From the IMG/VR virus record IMGVR_UViG_3300006027_000076, positions 1 through 21,672 of that record: a DNA stretch of 21,672 nucleotides. The stretch is one strand, 5' to 3'. This stretch comes from a virus. Within the stretch, counting starts at the first letter, position 1. Every line of letters starts with the position of its first letter. Under the pieces are notes generated by a model that did no database searches, was not told the DNA's origin, and saw only the letters and a program-made list of their open reading frames with translations. A program made the position numbers and the translations under genes. Positions 1 to 7,468 of this stretch are shown here, piece after piece.

Positions 1-83
1 TTGAGATATTTTTCTTACAGGACTATTAGGTAACAACATAACCTTTGCCTTTTTTTATATTTAGGCGAATTATATGTAATTTT

Positions 84-139
84 TTCCAAGCGAGCAACCT
101 AATTTTTTAAGGAGGAAAATGTGAATAACTCGCTTGGAA
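84..139. repeat. 11-bp perfect inverted repeat with a ribosome-binding-like loop
   Basis: TTCCAAGCGAG at 84-94 is the exact reverse complement of CTCGCTTGGAA at 129-139. The arms flank a 34-base AT-rich loop. The loop contains AAGGAGG (109-115), then ATGTGA (119-124), where ATG and GTG overlap and ATG is followed at once by a stop. No T-run follows either arm on the strand that would need one, so this is not a standard intrinsic terminator. It lies downstream of the leftward zinc-finger gene in otherwise empty sequence. Bases 1-83 show only weak short hairpins and T-runs and no gene. A regulatory RNA hairpin or a DNA-level site are both possible. Confidence 0.5.
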
Positions 140-141
140 CT

Positions 142-162
142 CTAAAAGGGTGGCTCTCCCTT
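142..162 (-). terminator. Weak possible terminator after the zinc-finger gene
   Basis: Read leftward, AAGGG (162-158) and CCCTT (150-146) can form a 5-bp stem with a 7-base loop, followed by a few T residues. It lies 17 bases after the stop of the leftward zinc-finger gene, where a terminator would be expected. The stem is short and the T tract brief, so this is a weak call. Confidence 0.25.
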
Positions 163-178
163 AAACTGTATTACTGGC

Positions 179-403
179 TTACTCTCCCGAAATTTTGTAG
201 TTTTTAAAGCATTCTGGATCAAGTGGTGGTCCGTAGTAGATGCTAATACTGTCGTTCGTACCCTCGGTCCACGATTGGTGGTAGTATTTATTTTCATCGA
301 TTTCCCCTTGTGAGTGACAAACCTTACACTGTTCAATGTTGGTCTCTGCTTCAAACGATAGTTTGACATATCCGTTTCCTTTACAATTGGGACATGGAAT
401 CAT
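179..403 (-). CDS. Small DnaJ-like zinc-finger protein
   Basis: This 74-residue protein has two CxxC pairs, CPNC at residues 4-7 and CKVC at 26-29. Each is followed by glycine in the manner of the DnaJ cysteine-rich repeat (CxxCxGxG), so it very likely binds one zinc ion. The start at 403 is chosen because its ATG overlaps the TGA of the helicase gene as ATGA, a usual coupling. An in-frame ATG at 412 would add three residues but leaves AAGGA only one or two bases away. The rest (about residues 35-74) is polar and unrecognised. Being in one operon with the SNF2-like helicase suggests a DNA- or protein-binding accessory role, which is inference. Similar small zinc-finger proteins are common in phages. 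Confidence 0.75.
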   Translation of the reverse strand: MIPCPNCKGNGYVKLSFEAETNIEQCKVCHSQGEIDENKYYHQSWTEGTNDSISIYYGPPLDPECFKNYKISGE

Positions 404-1863
404 ATTAACCATTTCCTTATGTCCTCAGCTAACACCGATGTAGCTAAGTTTATTTTATTTCTTAGTGAATAAATAATTTTTTCATCAACTGTTCCTGTTG
501 AAACAAGATCAATGTAAGTGACTTTATCTTCTGTACCAATACGATGGTTACGTGCCTCTGCTTGCTCACGGATCTCTAAATCATAATTGTTTGAATAAAA
601 GACAGCAAGACTAGCTGCAGTTAACGTAATACCTCTACCGCCTGTCATAGGTTGACCAATAAAGAATTGTGTATCTTCATCCTCCTGAAATCGTCTAATA
701 TTTTCTTGTCTAATATTTTGTGGTGTGTCTCCATAATACGTGACCACGGAGCGCGGACCGTATTTTTTTAATAATGTTTTTTCAATCTCTTGAATGTCAT
801 GACGATAATTCGCCCAAATGATCGCTTTATCACCGTGCTCTTCTAGAATAGCACATAGTTCTTTAACGCGGTTATTTGGTAACGATAATACTTTACCATC
901 ATCGGTTGCCATATGACCACACACTATTTGATGAAGCCTTATCATTTGGGCGAGCACTGACGTAGTCGTCAATGTTTCTTGCTTGAGTTGCACTAAAGCA
1001 GTGCGTTTCATTTGCATGTACGCATCAAGCTGTTCCGTTGTCATTGGAACAATTCTTTTCATCCATACTTGATCAGGAAGATCAAGCGCGTCTTTTTTTA
1101 AAACACGATAAGAAAATTGTCGTAACTTATAATTTAATTCTTCTAAGTTTTTATATCCTGTTACTTTATTAAACGATCGACCACCAAAAGATAATCGTTG
1201 CATCTGACAGTAACGCGCTCTGAATGTATAAATAGAACTAAAACCTAATAGTTCATGATTTAAAAAATTACATTGCGCATACAGATCTTCAGGAGATTTA
1301 GTAATAGGGGATCCTGTCATGATAACACGATAACGCGCTAAGTTACCAAGCTTGGTAATGGCTTTGGTACGTAACGCGGTTGAGTTTTTAATGATCGTGC
1401 TTTCATCAACAGCCATCAATGCTTGACGGGTCATCAGAAATCTATCAGCAAACTTGCGTCCACGGTCCGTGGTAAACGCATCAACGTTCATAATTAAAAT
1501 ATTAAAATGTACTTTCGCAGGTTCCGTAATAAATAATGTTTGTAATTCTTCTTCATGCTTTTTTGTTTTTTGTCCTGTCCATACGACTACGTTACGATCC
1601 ACGTGTGTTGGCATATGTGTTTCAATTTCTTTAACCCACGTTCCCTTAACACCGTTAGGACAGATAACGAGTAAACCAAAAATATATCCATTGTCATAAA
1701 GAAACGAAGACGCATCAATTAATACTTTAGTTTTTCCACAACCCATTTCCATAAGCAACGCAAACTCTTTATTTTGCTTAGAAAAATGATTTAACATAGC
1801 TCCCATAGATGCTAATTGATGCTCGTAAGGCGTTGTTTTAAAACTATATTTATATTTCGGCAT
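400..1863 (-). CDS. SNF2-family helicase/translocase (superfamily 2)
   Basis: This 487-residue protein has the full set of SNF2 motor motifs. They are motif I MGCGKT (about 40-45), motif II DEST (153-156), motif III TGSP (183-186), motif V GGRGITLTAA (408-417) and motif VI QAEARNHRIG (434-443). A THVDR region before motif II and a YIDLVSTGTVDEKI stretch after motif VI are also typical. The length fits a bare two-lobe motor with no extra domain. It should be an ATP-driven double-stranded DNA translocase; phage members are usually placed in replication or recombination. It is transcribed leftward, opposite to the other replication genes, from the shared 1864-1946 region, and precedes the zinc-finger gene. 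The only upstream ribosome site is a weak AGAAAG. Family is secure, exact role is not. Confidence 0.93.
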   Translation of the reverse strand: MPKYKYSFKTTPYEHQLASMGAMLNHFSKQNKEFALLMEMGCGKTKVLIDASSFLYDNGYIFGLLVICPNGVKGTWVKEIETHMPTHVDRNVVVWTGQKTKKHEEELQTLFITEPAKVHFNILIMNVDAFTTDRGRKFADRFLMTRQALMAVDESTIIKNSTALRTKAITKLGNLARYRVIMTGSPITKSPEDLYAQCNFLNHELLGFSSIYTFRARYCQMQRLSFGGRSFNKVTGYKNLEELNYKLRQFSYRVLKKDALDLPDQVWMKRIVPMTTEQLDAYMQMKRTALVQLKQETLTTTSVLAQMIRLHQIVCGHMATDDGKVLSLPNNRVKELCAILEEHGDKAIIWANYRHDIQEIEKTLLKKYGPRSVVTYYGDTPQNIRQENIRRFQEDEDTQFFIGQPMTGGRGITLTAASLAVFYSNNYDLEIREQAEARNHRIGTEDKVTYIDLVSTGTVDEKIIYSLRNKINLATSVLAEDIRKWLI

Positions 1864-1946
1864 AACTTTCTAAATTATAAAATTTAAAAACGATAACATT
1901 TTTCTTGTATAATTAAAATAAAAATAATATAGACTCCCCTAGAAAG
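1864..1946. promoter_or_regulatory. Divergent control region between leftward and rightward early genes
   Basis: This 83-base, very AT-rich gap separates the starts of the SNF2 helicase (leftward) and the 117-residue gene (rightward). It must hold promoters for both unless they are read from elsewhere. Rightward candidates are TATAAT at 1908-1913 and TAATAT at 1925-1930, the latter 17 bases after a poor -35 TTCTTG (1902-1907). Leftward, TATAAT lies at 1879-1874 with no clear -35. Both genes carry the same weak AGAAAG just before the start. In sequence this AT-rich the individual boxes could be chance. Confidence 0.4.
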
Positions 1947-2300
1947 ATGAAAGACTCAGAAAACAAAGGAAATGTGTACGTTATCCAAGAGGTATCTCGA
2001 TTTAATGTAATCACTGCTCAGGAATATGGAAAACTTATTCCTATATTTGAGGAGGGAAAACAAATTATGTTATCACCTGGACCAGCGATACGTAAGGCTA
2101 AAAATATATTAAAAGATTTTAATGATAAAGATTATTTATTATTGATTGGTGATCCATCAATGATTGGTCTTTGTTGTTCTGTTGCTGCAGAAAATAATCG
2201 TGGCCGATATAATCTTTTAAAATATGATCGCCAATCGCATACATATCTCCCCATACAGATAGACTTACACGAGAGGAATAACTATGACAGAGAAAGTTGA
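1947..2300 (+). CDS. Conserved phage hypothetical protein, 117 residues
   Basis: No enzymatic motif is recognised. The core, with YVIQE near residue 11, LSPGPA near 42 and LLLIGDPSMIG near 65-75, resembles a small hypothetical protein often seen in tailed phages at the head of replication clusters (from memory). The annotated ATG has only AGAAAG directly against it. A GTG at 1974 has AAAGGA three bases upstream and would start just before YVIQE, so the true start may be there. It is the first gene of a rightward run and overlaps the next gene by 17 bases. Confidence 0.75.
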   Translation: MKDSENKGNVYVIQEVSRFNVITAQEYGKLIPIFEEGKQIMLSPGPAIRKAKNILKDFNDKDYLLLIGDPSMIGLCCSVAAENNRGRYNLLKYDRQSHTYLPIQIDLHERNNYDRES

Positions 2301-2841
2301 TTTTACAAATTTTTTACCTGAAGAAAATAAAGTAGAAATATCTGAGGTTAAAGATGTGTCAGAAGCATCCAACAGATATTTACAAATTGAAAGCGAAATA
2401 CTTTCATTAGAAAACGACGTTAAAAGAAAAAAATCCGAGCTACAACAAATGAATGATTCAATTGTTCAGATGATGGAGCAACGAGGAGTTAAAGAGATTA
2501 AACTGACGAGTGGTGAAGCAATAAGTTATAAACCCTTTTATAAAGCGAGCATCACTAAAGATAATGAAGCAGAATGTTTTGGATGGTTAGAAAAAAATAA
2601 CCACGATGAACTAATTAAAAACATTGTGTCAGTGAGGTTTGGTAAAGGAGATAATGATCAGGCATCTAAGTTGGTAGAAGACTTAGAGCAAAATGGTTTA
2701 GCTCCTGACCAAAAACGCAAGGTCGAGCCTATGACCTTGAACGCCTTTGTTGGTGAACAAATAAATAAAGGTACCGATTTACCTATAGATATATTTAATG
2801 TGTATATGGGTAACAAAGTGAAAATTAAAAAAGGGAAATAA
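2284..2841 (+). CDS. Coiled-coil phage protein of unknown function
   Basis: This 185-residue protein has a strongly charged helical segment at about residues 30-70, rich in Glu, Lys, Leu and Gln and expected to form a coiled coil. A compact mixed region and a lysine-rich tail ending KVKIKKGK follow. The start has a good ribosome site, AGAGGA, seven bases upstream. Its position directly before the candidate ssDNA-binding protein and primase points to recombination or replication. A Gam-like or similar accessory role is conceivable, but no diagnostic motif was seen, so function is left open. Confidence 0.75.
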   Translation: MTEKVDFTNFLPEENKVEISEVKDVSEASNRYLQIESEILSLENDVKRKKSELQQMNDSIVQMMEQRGVKEIKLTSGEAISYKPFYKASITKDNEAECFGWLEKNNHDELIKNIVSVRFGKGDNDQASKLVEDLEQNGLAPDQKRKVEPMTLNAFVGEQINKGTDLPIDIFNVYMGNKVKIKKGK

Positions 2842-2843
2842 CG

Positions 2844-3671
2844 ATGAACGATGTAACGAAAAAAAAGAAAAGTGAAATATCGACTAATGTTGTAGACTTT
2901 TCAAGCCACATTGGTGTTGGCTTTGAAAATGTTGGTGCGCAAGAAATGGCAATACCATTTTTAAAAATTGCTAGCTCTCAAACACCAGAGATTAAAAAAT
3001 CAAATGCAAAGTTTGTAGAAGGACTTGAGCAAGGTGATATTTTTAATTCTGTTACAAAAGACTTTTACAAAAGCATAGCTGTAGTTCCATGTGCCTTTAG
3101 AGTACGTGGAGTAGAGTGGTCACCTTTAGGTGAAGGGACTGGTGCACCTGTAAAAATTTATAAGCCTGAAGACATGCCAGCTTTAACGCGTGGCGCGGAT
3201 GGGGAAGATCATTACATGATTAATGGAGCGATCTCTCCTACCTATATTGTAACGACGGCTGAGTATTTTGTTTTACGAATTAATGATGATGGATCGTTTG
3301 AACGATGCCAAATTATTATGCAGAAGACACAATATAAAAAATCCCGTTATTGGAATACGATGATGATGAATCAGAAAATTAAATCCAGTGATGGGTCACT
3401 AAGAACATTACCAATGTTTGCTAATGTATACAAAATGGAAGGTGTACAAGAAGCAAATAAAAAGAATGATTGGTGGGGATGGAAAATCACCTTGGATAAA
3501 TCAGTCAATGATATTCCTAATCCATCTTATATAGTGGAGGAGGCTAAACATTTTCATGAGCTTGTGACATCAGGATCAATAGATCCTGCTCCAGAGGCAA
3601 ATAATGATAATGACGATAGCGGTTTAAAAGACGTTACACCCAATGTGGATAGTGGCGTTTTAGGATCGTAA
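2844..3671 (+). CDS. Candidate phage single-stranded DNA-binding protein
   Basis: This 275-residue protein starts two bases after the previous stop. It has a basic N-terminus (TKKKKSE), a central region rich in beta-prone and aromatic residues (about 30-235) and a disordered acidic C-terminus (PEANNDNDDSG). A compact, aromatic-rich body with an acidic tail is the usual build of phage ssDNA-binding proteins such as T7 gp2.5. Its place just before the primase fits. There is no clear OB-fold signature by eye and the tail does not end in the SSB tip, so this is inference from architecture and context. It is the last gene before the hairpin at 3691-3711. Confidence 0.5.
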   Translation: MNDVTKKKKSEISTNVVDFSSHIGVGFENVGAQEMAIPFLKIASSQTPEIKKSNAKFVEGLEQGDIFNSVTKDFYKSIAVVPCAFRVRGVEWSPLGEGTGAPVKIYKPEDMPALTRGADGEDHYMINGAISPTYIVTTAEYFVLRINDDGSFERCQIIMQKTQYKKSRYWNTMMMNQKIKSSDGSLRTLPMFANVYKMEGVQEANKKNDWWGWKITLDKSVNDIPNPSYIVEEAKHFHELVTSGSIDPAPEANNDNDDSGLKDVTPNVDSGVLGS

Positions 3672-3690
3672 TCACCTTAATTACCTAGGT

Positions 3691-3720
3691 TAGGGGCCTT
3701 CAAGGCCCCTAGTTATATTA
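3691..3720 (+). terminator. Strong GC-rich hairpin, probable intrinsic terminator
   Basis: TAGGGGCCTT (3691-3700) and AAGGCCCCTA (3702-3711) are perfect complements around a single C, which in practice folds as a 7-8 bp GC-rich stem with a TTCAA-like loop. It stands out in this AT-rich genome. The following sequence is T-rich but broken by A (AGTTATATTATT), so termination may be partial. It separates the 1947-3671 genes from the primase, whose ATG is only 15 bases after the stem. Confidence 0.7.
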
Positions 3721-3726
3721 TTATTT

Positions 3727-5289
3727 ATGAAAGTAGAAAAATTTAAAAATATATTTGATGGGTTAGATAGAGCTCACGGTTTTTATGAGTACACCCAAAC
3801 AAAACAAAATGGCAAGCGTGATGGACGCATGCGTACAGTTCATGAAGAACCTACTTTACAAATGTTTCAGGATCATCTGGAAGGAAAAGATCGTGCTTTA
3901 GGTATTGTTCCCATTCGAGACGATGCAACTTGTACGTGGGGTTGTATTGATATTGACGAGTACCCTTTGGATCATAAAAAAATATTATCACAAATACGAA
4001 AATACAAACTACCATTAGTGATGTGTGCCTCCAAATCTTTTGGTGCTCATCTTTTTTTATTTTCCAAAAATCCACAACCTGCTTTTCTGTTTGATGAAAA
4101 GTTAAAAGAAATACGCGCTCATCTTGGCTATGCAAAAGCGGAGGTATTTCCTAAACAAATTAAACTCTCTGATGAGCAAGACACTGGATCGTGGCTGAAC
4201 TTACCTTATCACGGCGAAACACGGTACGCGTTTCTTGATAATGGTGAAGGTGCTACACTAGAAGAATTCTTTGAGTTATATGACAAAAATGTCTGTGATG
4301 ATATTGGTAAAATATTAATACAGGTAGAAGATAATAACATGGCTGATGGCCCTCCATGTTTAGAAATTTTAACGGATCAAGGCTATCCAGAGGGGACAAG
4401 AAATAATGGATTATTTAGTGTGGGAATTTTTTATCGTAAGTCTAATCCTGATGACTGGAAGAATTTATTAGAAACATATAACCGCGAATACATGGACCCA
4501 CCTTTAAATACTAATGAGGTAGGTATTATTATGAAACAAGTTGGTGCTGATAAAGCTGATGGTACCATGAAATATATGTATAAATGTAATGATCAACCTA
4601 TCGCTAGTGTTTGTCAAAAAGCTAAATGTAAATTAAGAAAGTTTGGTGTGGGTACATCAGGTCAAGATCATCCTGTATATGCGAACTTACGTGTCACGGA
4701 TCGCGAACCACGTATTTGGTATCTTGATATAGACTCTCATCCAGTAGAGACACAAGTACAAGATGAAATAGAATATCATCATCGTTTACGTAAATTAGTT
4801 AAAAGAAAATTATTACGTTACATACCTATGATGAAACAAGCTGACTGGGAAGAAATACAGTCAGGATTATTTGAAACAATTACTACAATTAATATGCCTG
4901 AAGATGTATCTAAGGTGGGTGAGTTTAAAGATTATTTATTTGAGTTTTGTACCGCAAGAGGTGAGTCGTTTGATATTGATGAATTGGATATGGAAAAACC
5001 CTATACTAATGCGGAAGAGAATTCGACATACTTTCGTTTACGTGACTTATCAAAATGGTTAGAGAATACGAAAAACTTTAAAGAGAATAGATCTTGGTTA
5101 GTTCAACGAATAAAAGATCTAGAGGGTAAAGATGTGATGGTATATCCAAAAGGAATACAAACAAGAGCGTGGAAAATACCTGCATATACACAACCTAAAA
5201 AAATGGAAAAGATGCCTGATTTAAAAACAGAAGAAAAAACAGATAAAGATATTTTAGGAGGAACCGAAGATGAGGTTATACCATTTTAA
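3727..5289 (+). CDS. Archaeo-eukaryotic-type DNA primase with PriL-like cysteine region
   Basis: This 520-residue protein has the AEP catalytic signature. It shows an acidic DxD in CIDIDEY (D75, D77), the SxSxGxH segment SKSFGAHLF (S102 to H108) and a later acidic strand around AEVFPK (E139). It should synthesise primers for phage replication. A second region starts with PPC (C211), has a GTRNNGLF helix and ends with C287, C296 and C301. This spacing recalls the Fe-S domain of primase large subunits. Residues about 310-490 are unassigned. No Walker motif is present, so no helicase is fused. The tail ends EDEVIPF, like the tip of bacterial SSB. No ribosome site is visible before the ATG, and the hairpin at 3691-3711 lies immediately upstream. 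It is followed two bases later by the Mom-like gene. Confidence 0.85.
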   Translation: MKVEKFKNIFDGLDRAHGFYEYTQTKQNGKRDGRMRTVHEEPTLQMFQDHLEGKDRALGIVPIRDDATCTWGCIDIDEYPLDHKKILSQIRKYKLPLVMCASKSFGAHLFLFSKNPQPAFLFDEKLKEIRAHLGYAKAEVFPKQIKLSDEQDTGSWLNLPYHGETRYAFLDNGEGATLEEFFELYDKNVCDDIGKILIQVEDNNMADGPPCLEILTDQGYPEGTRNNGLFSVGIFYRKSNPDDWKNLLETYNREYMDPPLNTNEVGIIMKQVGADKADGTMKYMYKCNDQPIASVCQKAKCKLRKFGVGTSGQDHPVYANLRVTDREPRIWYLDIDSHPVETQVQDEIEYHHRLRKLVKRKLLRYIPMMKQADWEEIQSGLFETITTINMPEDVSKVGEFKDYLFEFCTARGESFDIDELDMEKPYTNAEENSTYFRLRDLSKWLENTKNFKENRSWLVQRIKDLEGKDVMVYPKGIQTRAWKIPAYTQPKKMEKMPDLKTEEKTDKDILGGTEDEVIPF

Positions 5290-5291
5290 TT

Positions 5292-5948
5292 ATGGAGAAC
5301 TATAAAGTAATGCCAATAAAATATGAAGAAACAAAGCCTTTTATATTAGGAATTCATTATGCAAAAAGAATGCCAATGATACAGTTTTCTTTTGGTTTAT
5401 TTTTTAATGATGAATTAGTTGGTGTTGTTTGTTATGGATCTCCAGCTTCTCAATCTTTATGTAGAGGTATTGCAGGAGATGAGTACAGGAAAAAAGTATT
5501 AGAATTAAATAGGCTTGTTTTAAAAAACAATATTAAAAATGAGGCTTCTTTTTTAGTGAGTAATTCTTTTAAGCTTTTACACAGACCAGTTATAATTGTT
5601 TCTTATGCAGATACGAGTCAACATCACACAGGATATATTTATCAAGCTACAAATTTTTTATATACTGGTTTGTCTGATAAAAGAACTGAATGGAGAATGA
5701 AAGGAACAAATAAACATAGTAAAACAATATGTGAGCAATATACATTAGAAGAAAGAAAAAATAATCCCGATAAATTTCATGTTGTACAACGACCTAGAAA
5801 ACATCGTTATCTTTATGTTATAGCAAATAAAAAAGATAAAAAACAAATCTTAAAAAATTTTAAGTATCCAATTTTAGATTATCCTAAGTTTAAAAATAAA
5901 AATTACAAAACAAATACAAACATAGAAACACAAGGAGTATTGTTTTAA
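5292..5948 (+). CDS. Mom-like adenine DNA-modification protein
   Basis: This 218-residue protein resembles phage Mu Mom, a GNAT-fold enzyme that converts adenine in phage DNA to a carbamoylmethyl derivative and so blocks many restriction enzymes. Visible hallmarks are VVCYGSPAS (46-53), LCRGI (57-61), ELNRLVL (71-77) and the strongly conserved SYADTSQHHTGYIYQATN (104-121), with two histidines (111, 112). A basic C-terminal half follows. It lies between primase and helicase, with its stop overlapping the next ATG as TAATG. Nine of its eleven arginines use AGA or AGG, unlike the primase before it (7 of 26), which hints at separate acquisition. No gene like Mu com precedes it. Substrate and modification are inferred from the family. 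Confidence 0.8.
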   Translation: MENYKVMPIKYEETKPFILGIHYAKRMPMIQFSFGLFFNDELVGVVCYGSPASQSLCRGIAGDEYRKKVLELNRLVLKNNIKNEASFLVSNSFKLLHRPVIIVSYADTSQHHTGYIYQATNFLYTGLSDKRTEWRMKGTNKHSKTICEQYTLEERKNNPDKFHVVQRPRKHRYLYVIANKKDKKQILKNFKYPILDYPKFKNKNYKTNTNIETQGVLF

Positions 5949-7468
5949 TGATTAATATAATTGTAGGACCTCCTGGTACAGGCAAAACAACAGAGCTGTT
6001 AAATATATGTCAGCAAAAAAAAGAACAGGGTGTTCCTTGGGAAAGAATTGGTTTCTTTTCTTTTTCTAAGAAAGCAGCGTATGAAGCTAAGGATAGAGCA
6101 AGACATAAGTTTCAAGCAAGTAGAGATGATTTAACTCATTTTAGAACGTTACATAGTTTTGCTTTTAGACATCTAGCTGTTAAAGAAGATAACTTAATGA
6201 AACAAAAACATTGGAAAGAGTTGTCTTCAAAAGTTGGTTTTAATTTAGTTTTTAATGATAATGATGATTCTGTTTATACAAACTCTAATCATCAATTTAT
6301 AAATCTCATTAACAAAGCGCGCTTAAAAGATATTAGTTTAGCTGAAGAGGTAAGACTTTACCCTGATCCTATTAATATGGTTAAGTTAGATTATTTAAAC
6401 AGAGTTATAAATAAATACAAAAAAGTTAATGAGCTTTATGATTATACAGATATGATTGTTGATTACACAACTGACACAGTTTCGACACAGTTTGATGTGC
6501 TCTTTATAGACGAAGCTCAGGATATGCCTCGCGTTCAATATAACATGGTAGATAAATTAATTAGTAATAGTAAAGAGGTTTACATTGCAGGTGATGATGA
6601 TCAAGCTATCTTTCGTTGGTCAGGTGCTGATGTAGATAAATTTATATCTCTACAAGGAACGGTAAAAGTTTTAGATAAATCGTATCGTTGTCCGCGAAGA
6701 GTGTTTCGATTAGCTAATAATATTATTACTAAAATACGAAATAGGCGTCCTAAAGTTTGGCAACCAAAAGAAGATGAAGGTAAAATATATCGTATACCAC
6801 ATTTACGACACATTGATTTATCTTCTGGAAACTGGTTGATCCTTGGCAGAACAAAAAAAATTAGAAATGAAATGATAGAAGAAATACTTTTAGAACAAGG
6901 TTATTGGTATGGAAGAGGTGAGCATAGACCAGTGTCTACGACTGTTTTAGGGGCTATCGATGTATGGAAAAAATTAAAGTTTGGCAACACGGTTACATTA
7001 ACAGAGGTTAAAACTTTGTATAATAAAATAAAAACTAAAGTTGGAATTAAACATGGTCACAAAACAATGAAAGTGGAGAATGATAAACAATTATTTTCAT
7101 TACAGCAACTAAAAGATCATCATGGTTTACTTGTCGATGGAGAATGGTGGGATGTACTCAGTTCTTTAACACCTTTTGAAATTACTTATTTACGGCGGCT
7201 TGAGAAAATAGGTGAAGACATAACAGCAGAACCACGAATTCGTGTTTCTACAATTCATCAAGCTAAAGGCGGAGAATGTGAAAATGTTATTGTGTTATTA
7301 GATTTAGGAAAGATTGTTTACAGATCTTATTTAAAAAATCCTGATGATGAACACCGTGTTTTTTATGTTGCTGTCACCAGAGCTAAAAACAATTTGTATA
7401 TTGTTGAGGCTCAAAAACAACAAGGTTACCGAATGTACGGTGATGAAAGGATGCATGATGATTTATAA
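5948..7468 (+). CDS. UvrD/Rep-like superfamily 1A helicase
   Basis: This 506-residue helicase carries Walker A GPPGTGKTT (7-15), motif II IDEAQD (187-192), motif III AGDDDQAIFRWSGAD (214-228), motif IV SYRCPR (245-250), motif V STIHQAKGGE (434-443) and motif VI VAVTRAKNNLY (474-484). These define a UvrD/PcrA/Rep-type 3'-5' DNA helicase. It is shorter than the cellular enzymes (around 700 residues). The ATP loop begins at residue 7, so the usual N-terminal Q-motif is missing. It is translationally coupled to the Mom-like gene (TAATG). Given the lack of any DnaB-type helicase here, it may act at the phage fork, or in recombination and repair. Confidence 0.93.
   Translation: MINIIVGPPGTGKTTELLNICQQKKEQGVPWERIGFFSFSKKAAYEAKDRARHKFQASRDDLTHFRTLHSFAFRHLAVKEDNLMKQKHWKELSSKVGFNLVFNDNDDSVYTNSNHQFINLINKARLKDISLAEEVRLYPDPINMVKLDYLNRVINKYKKVNELYDYTDMIVDYTTDTVSTQFDVLFIDEAQDMPRVQYNMVDKLISNSKEVYIAGDDDQAIFRWSGADVDKFISLQGTVKVLDKSYRCPRRVFRLANNIITKIRNRRPKVWQPKEDEGKIYRIPHLRHIDLSSGNWLILGRTKKIRNEMIEEILLEQGYWYGRGEHRPVSTTVLGAIDVWKKLKFGNTVTLTEVKTLYNKIKTKVGIKHGHKTMKVENDKQLFSLQQLKDHHGLLVDGEWWDVLSSLTPFEITYLRRLEKIGEDITAEPRIRVSTIHQAKGGECENVIVLLDLGKIVYRSYLKNPDDEHRVFYVAVTRAKNNLYIVEAQKQQGYRMYGDERMHDDL

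Noticed and set aside
35-65. Short hairpins near the left end (AGGT/ACCT and GCCT/AGGC) followed by T-runs
   Set aside because: Stems of only four base pairs; not enough to call a terminator.
121-207. 28-codon rightward frame from GTG 121 with a strong AAGGAGG upstream
   Set aside because: The product shows no domain or family pattern and runs antisense into the zinc-finger gene; the ribosome site is noted with the hairpin instead.
142-369. 75-codon leftward frame overlapping the zinc-finger gene
   Set aside because: It lies in another frame over the CxxC-bearing gene, which has clear zinc motifs and an ATGA link to the helicase gene.
1454-1699. 81-codon rightward frame inside the SNF2 helicase gene
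   Set aside because: Antisense shadow of a gene with a complete helicase motif set.
3851-4135. 94-codon leftward frame inside the primase gene
   Set aside because: Antisense shadow over the catalytic DxD and SxH region.
7344-7457. N-terminal extension of the DUF6378-like gene
   Set aside because: It overlaps the end of the UvrD-like gene over motif VI; the family-like sequence and the GAAAGG ribosome site support a start at 7455-7458.
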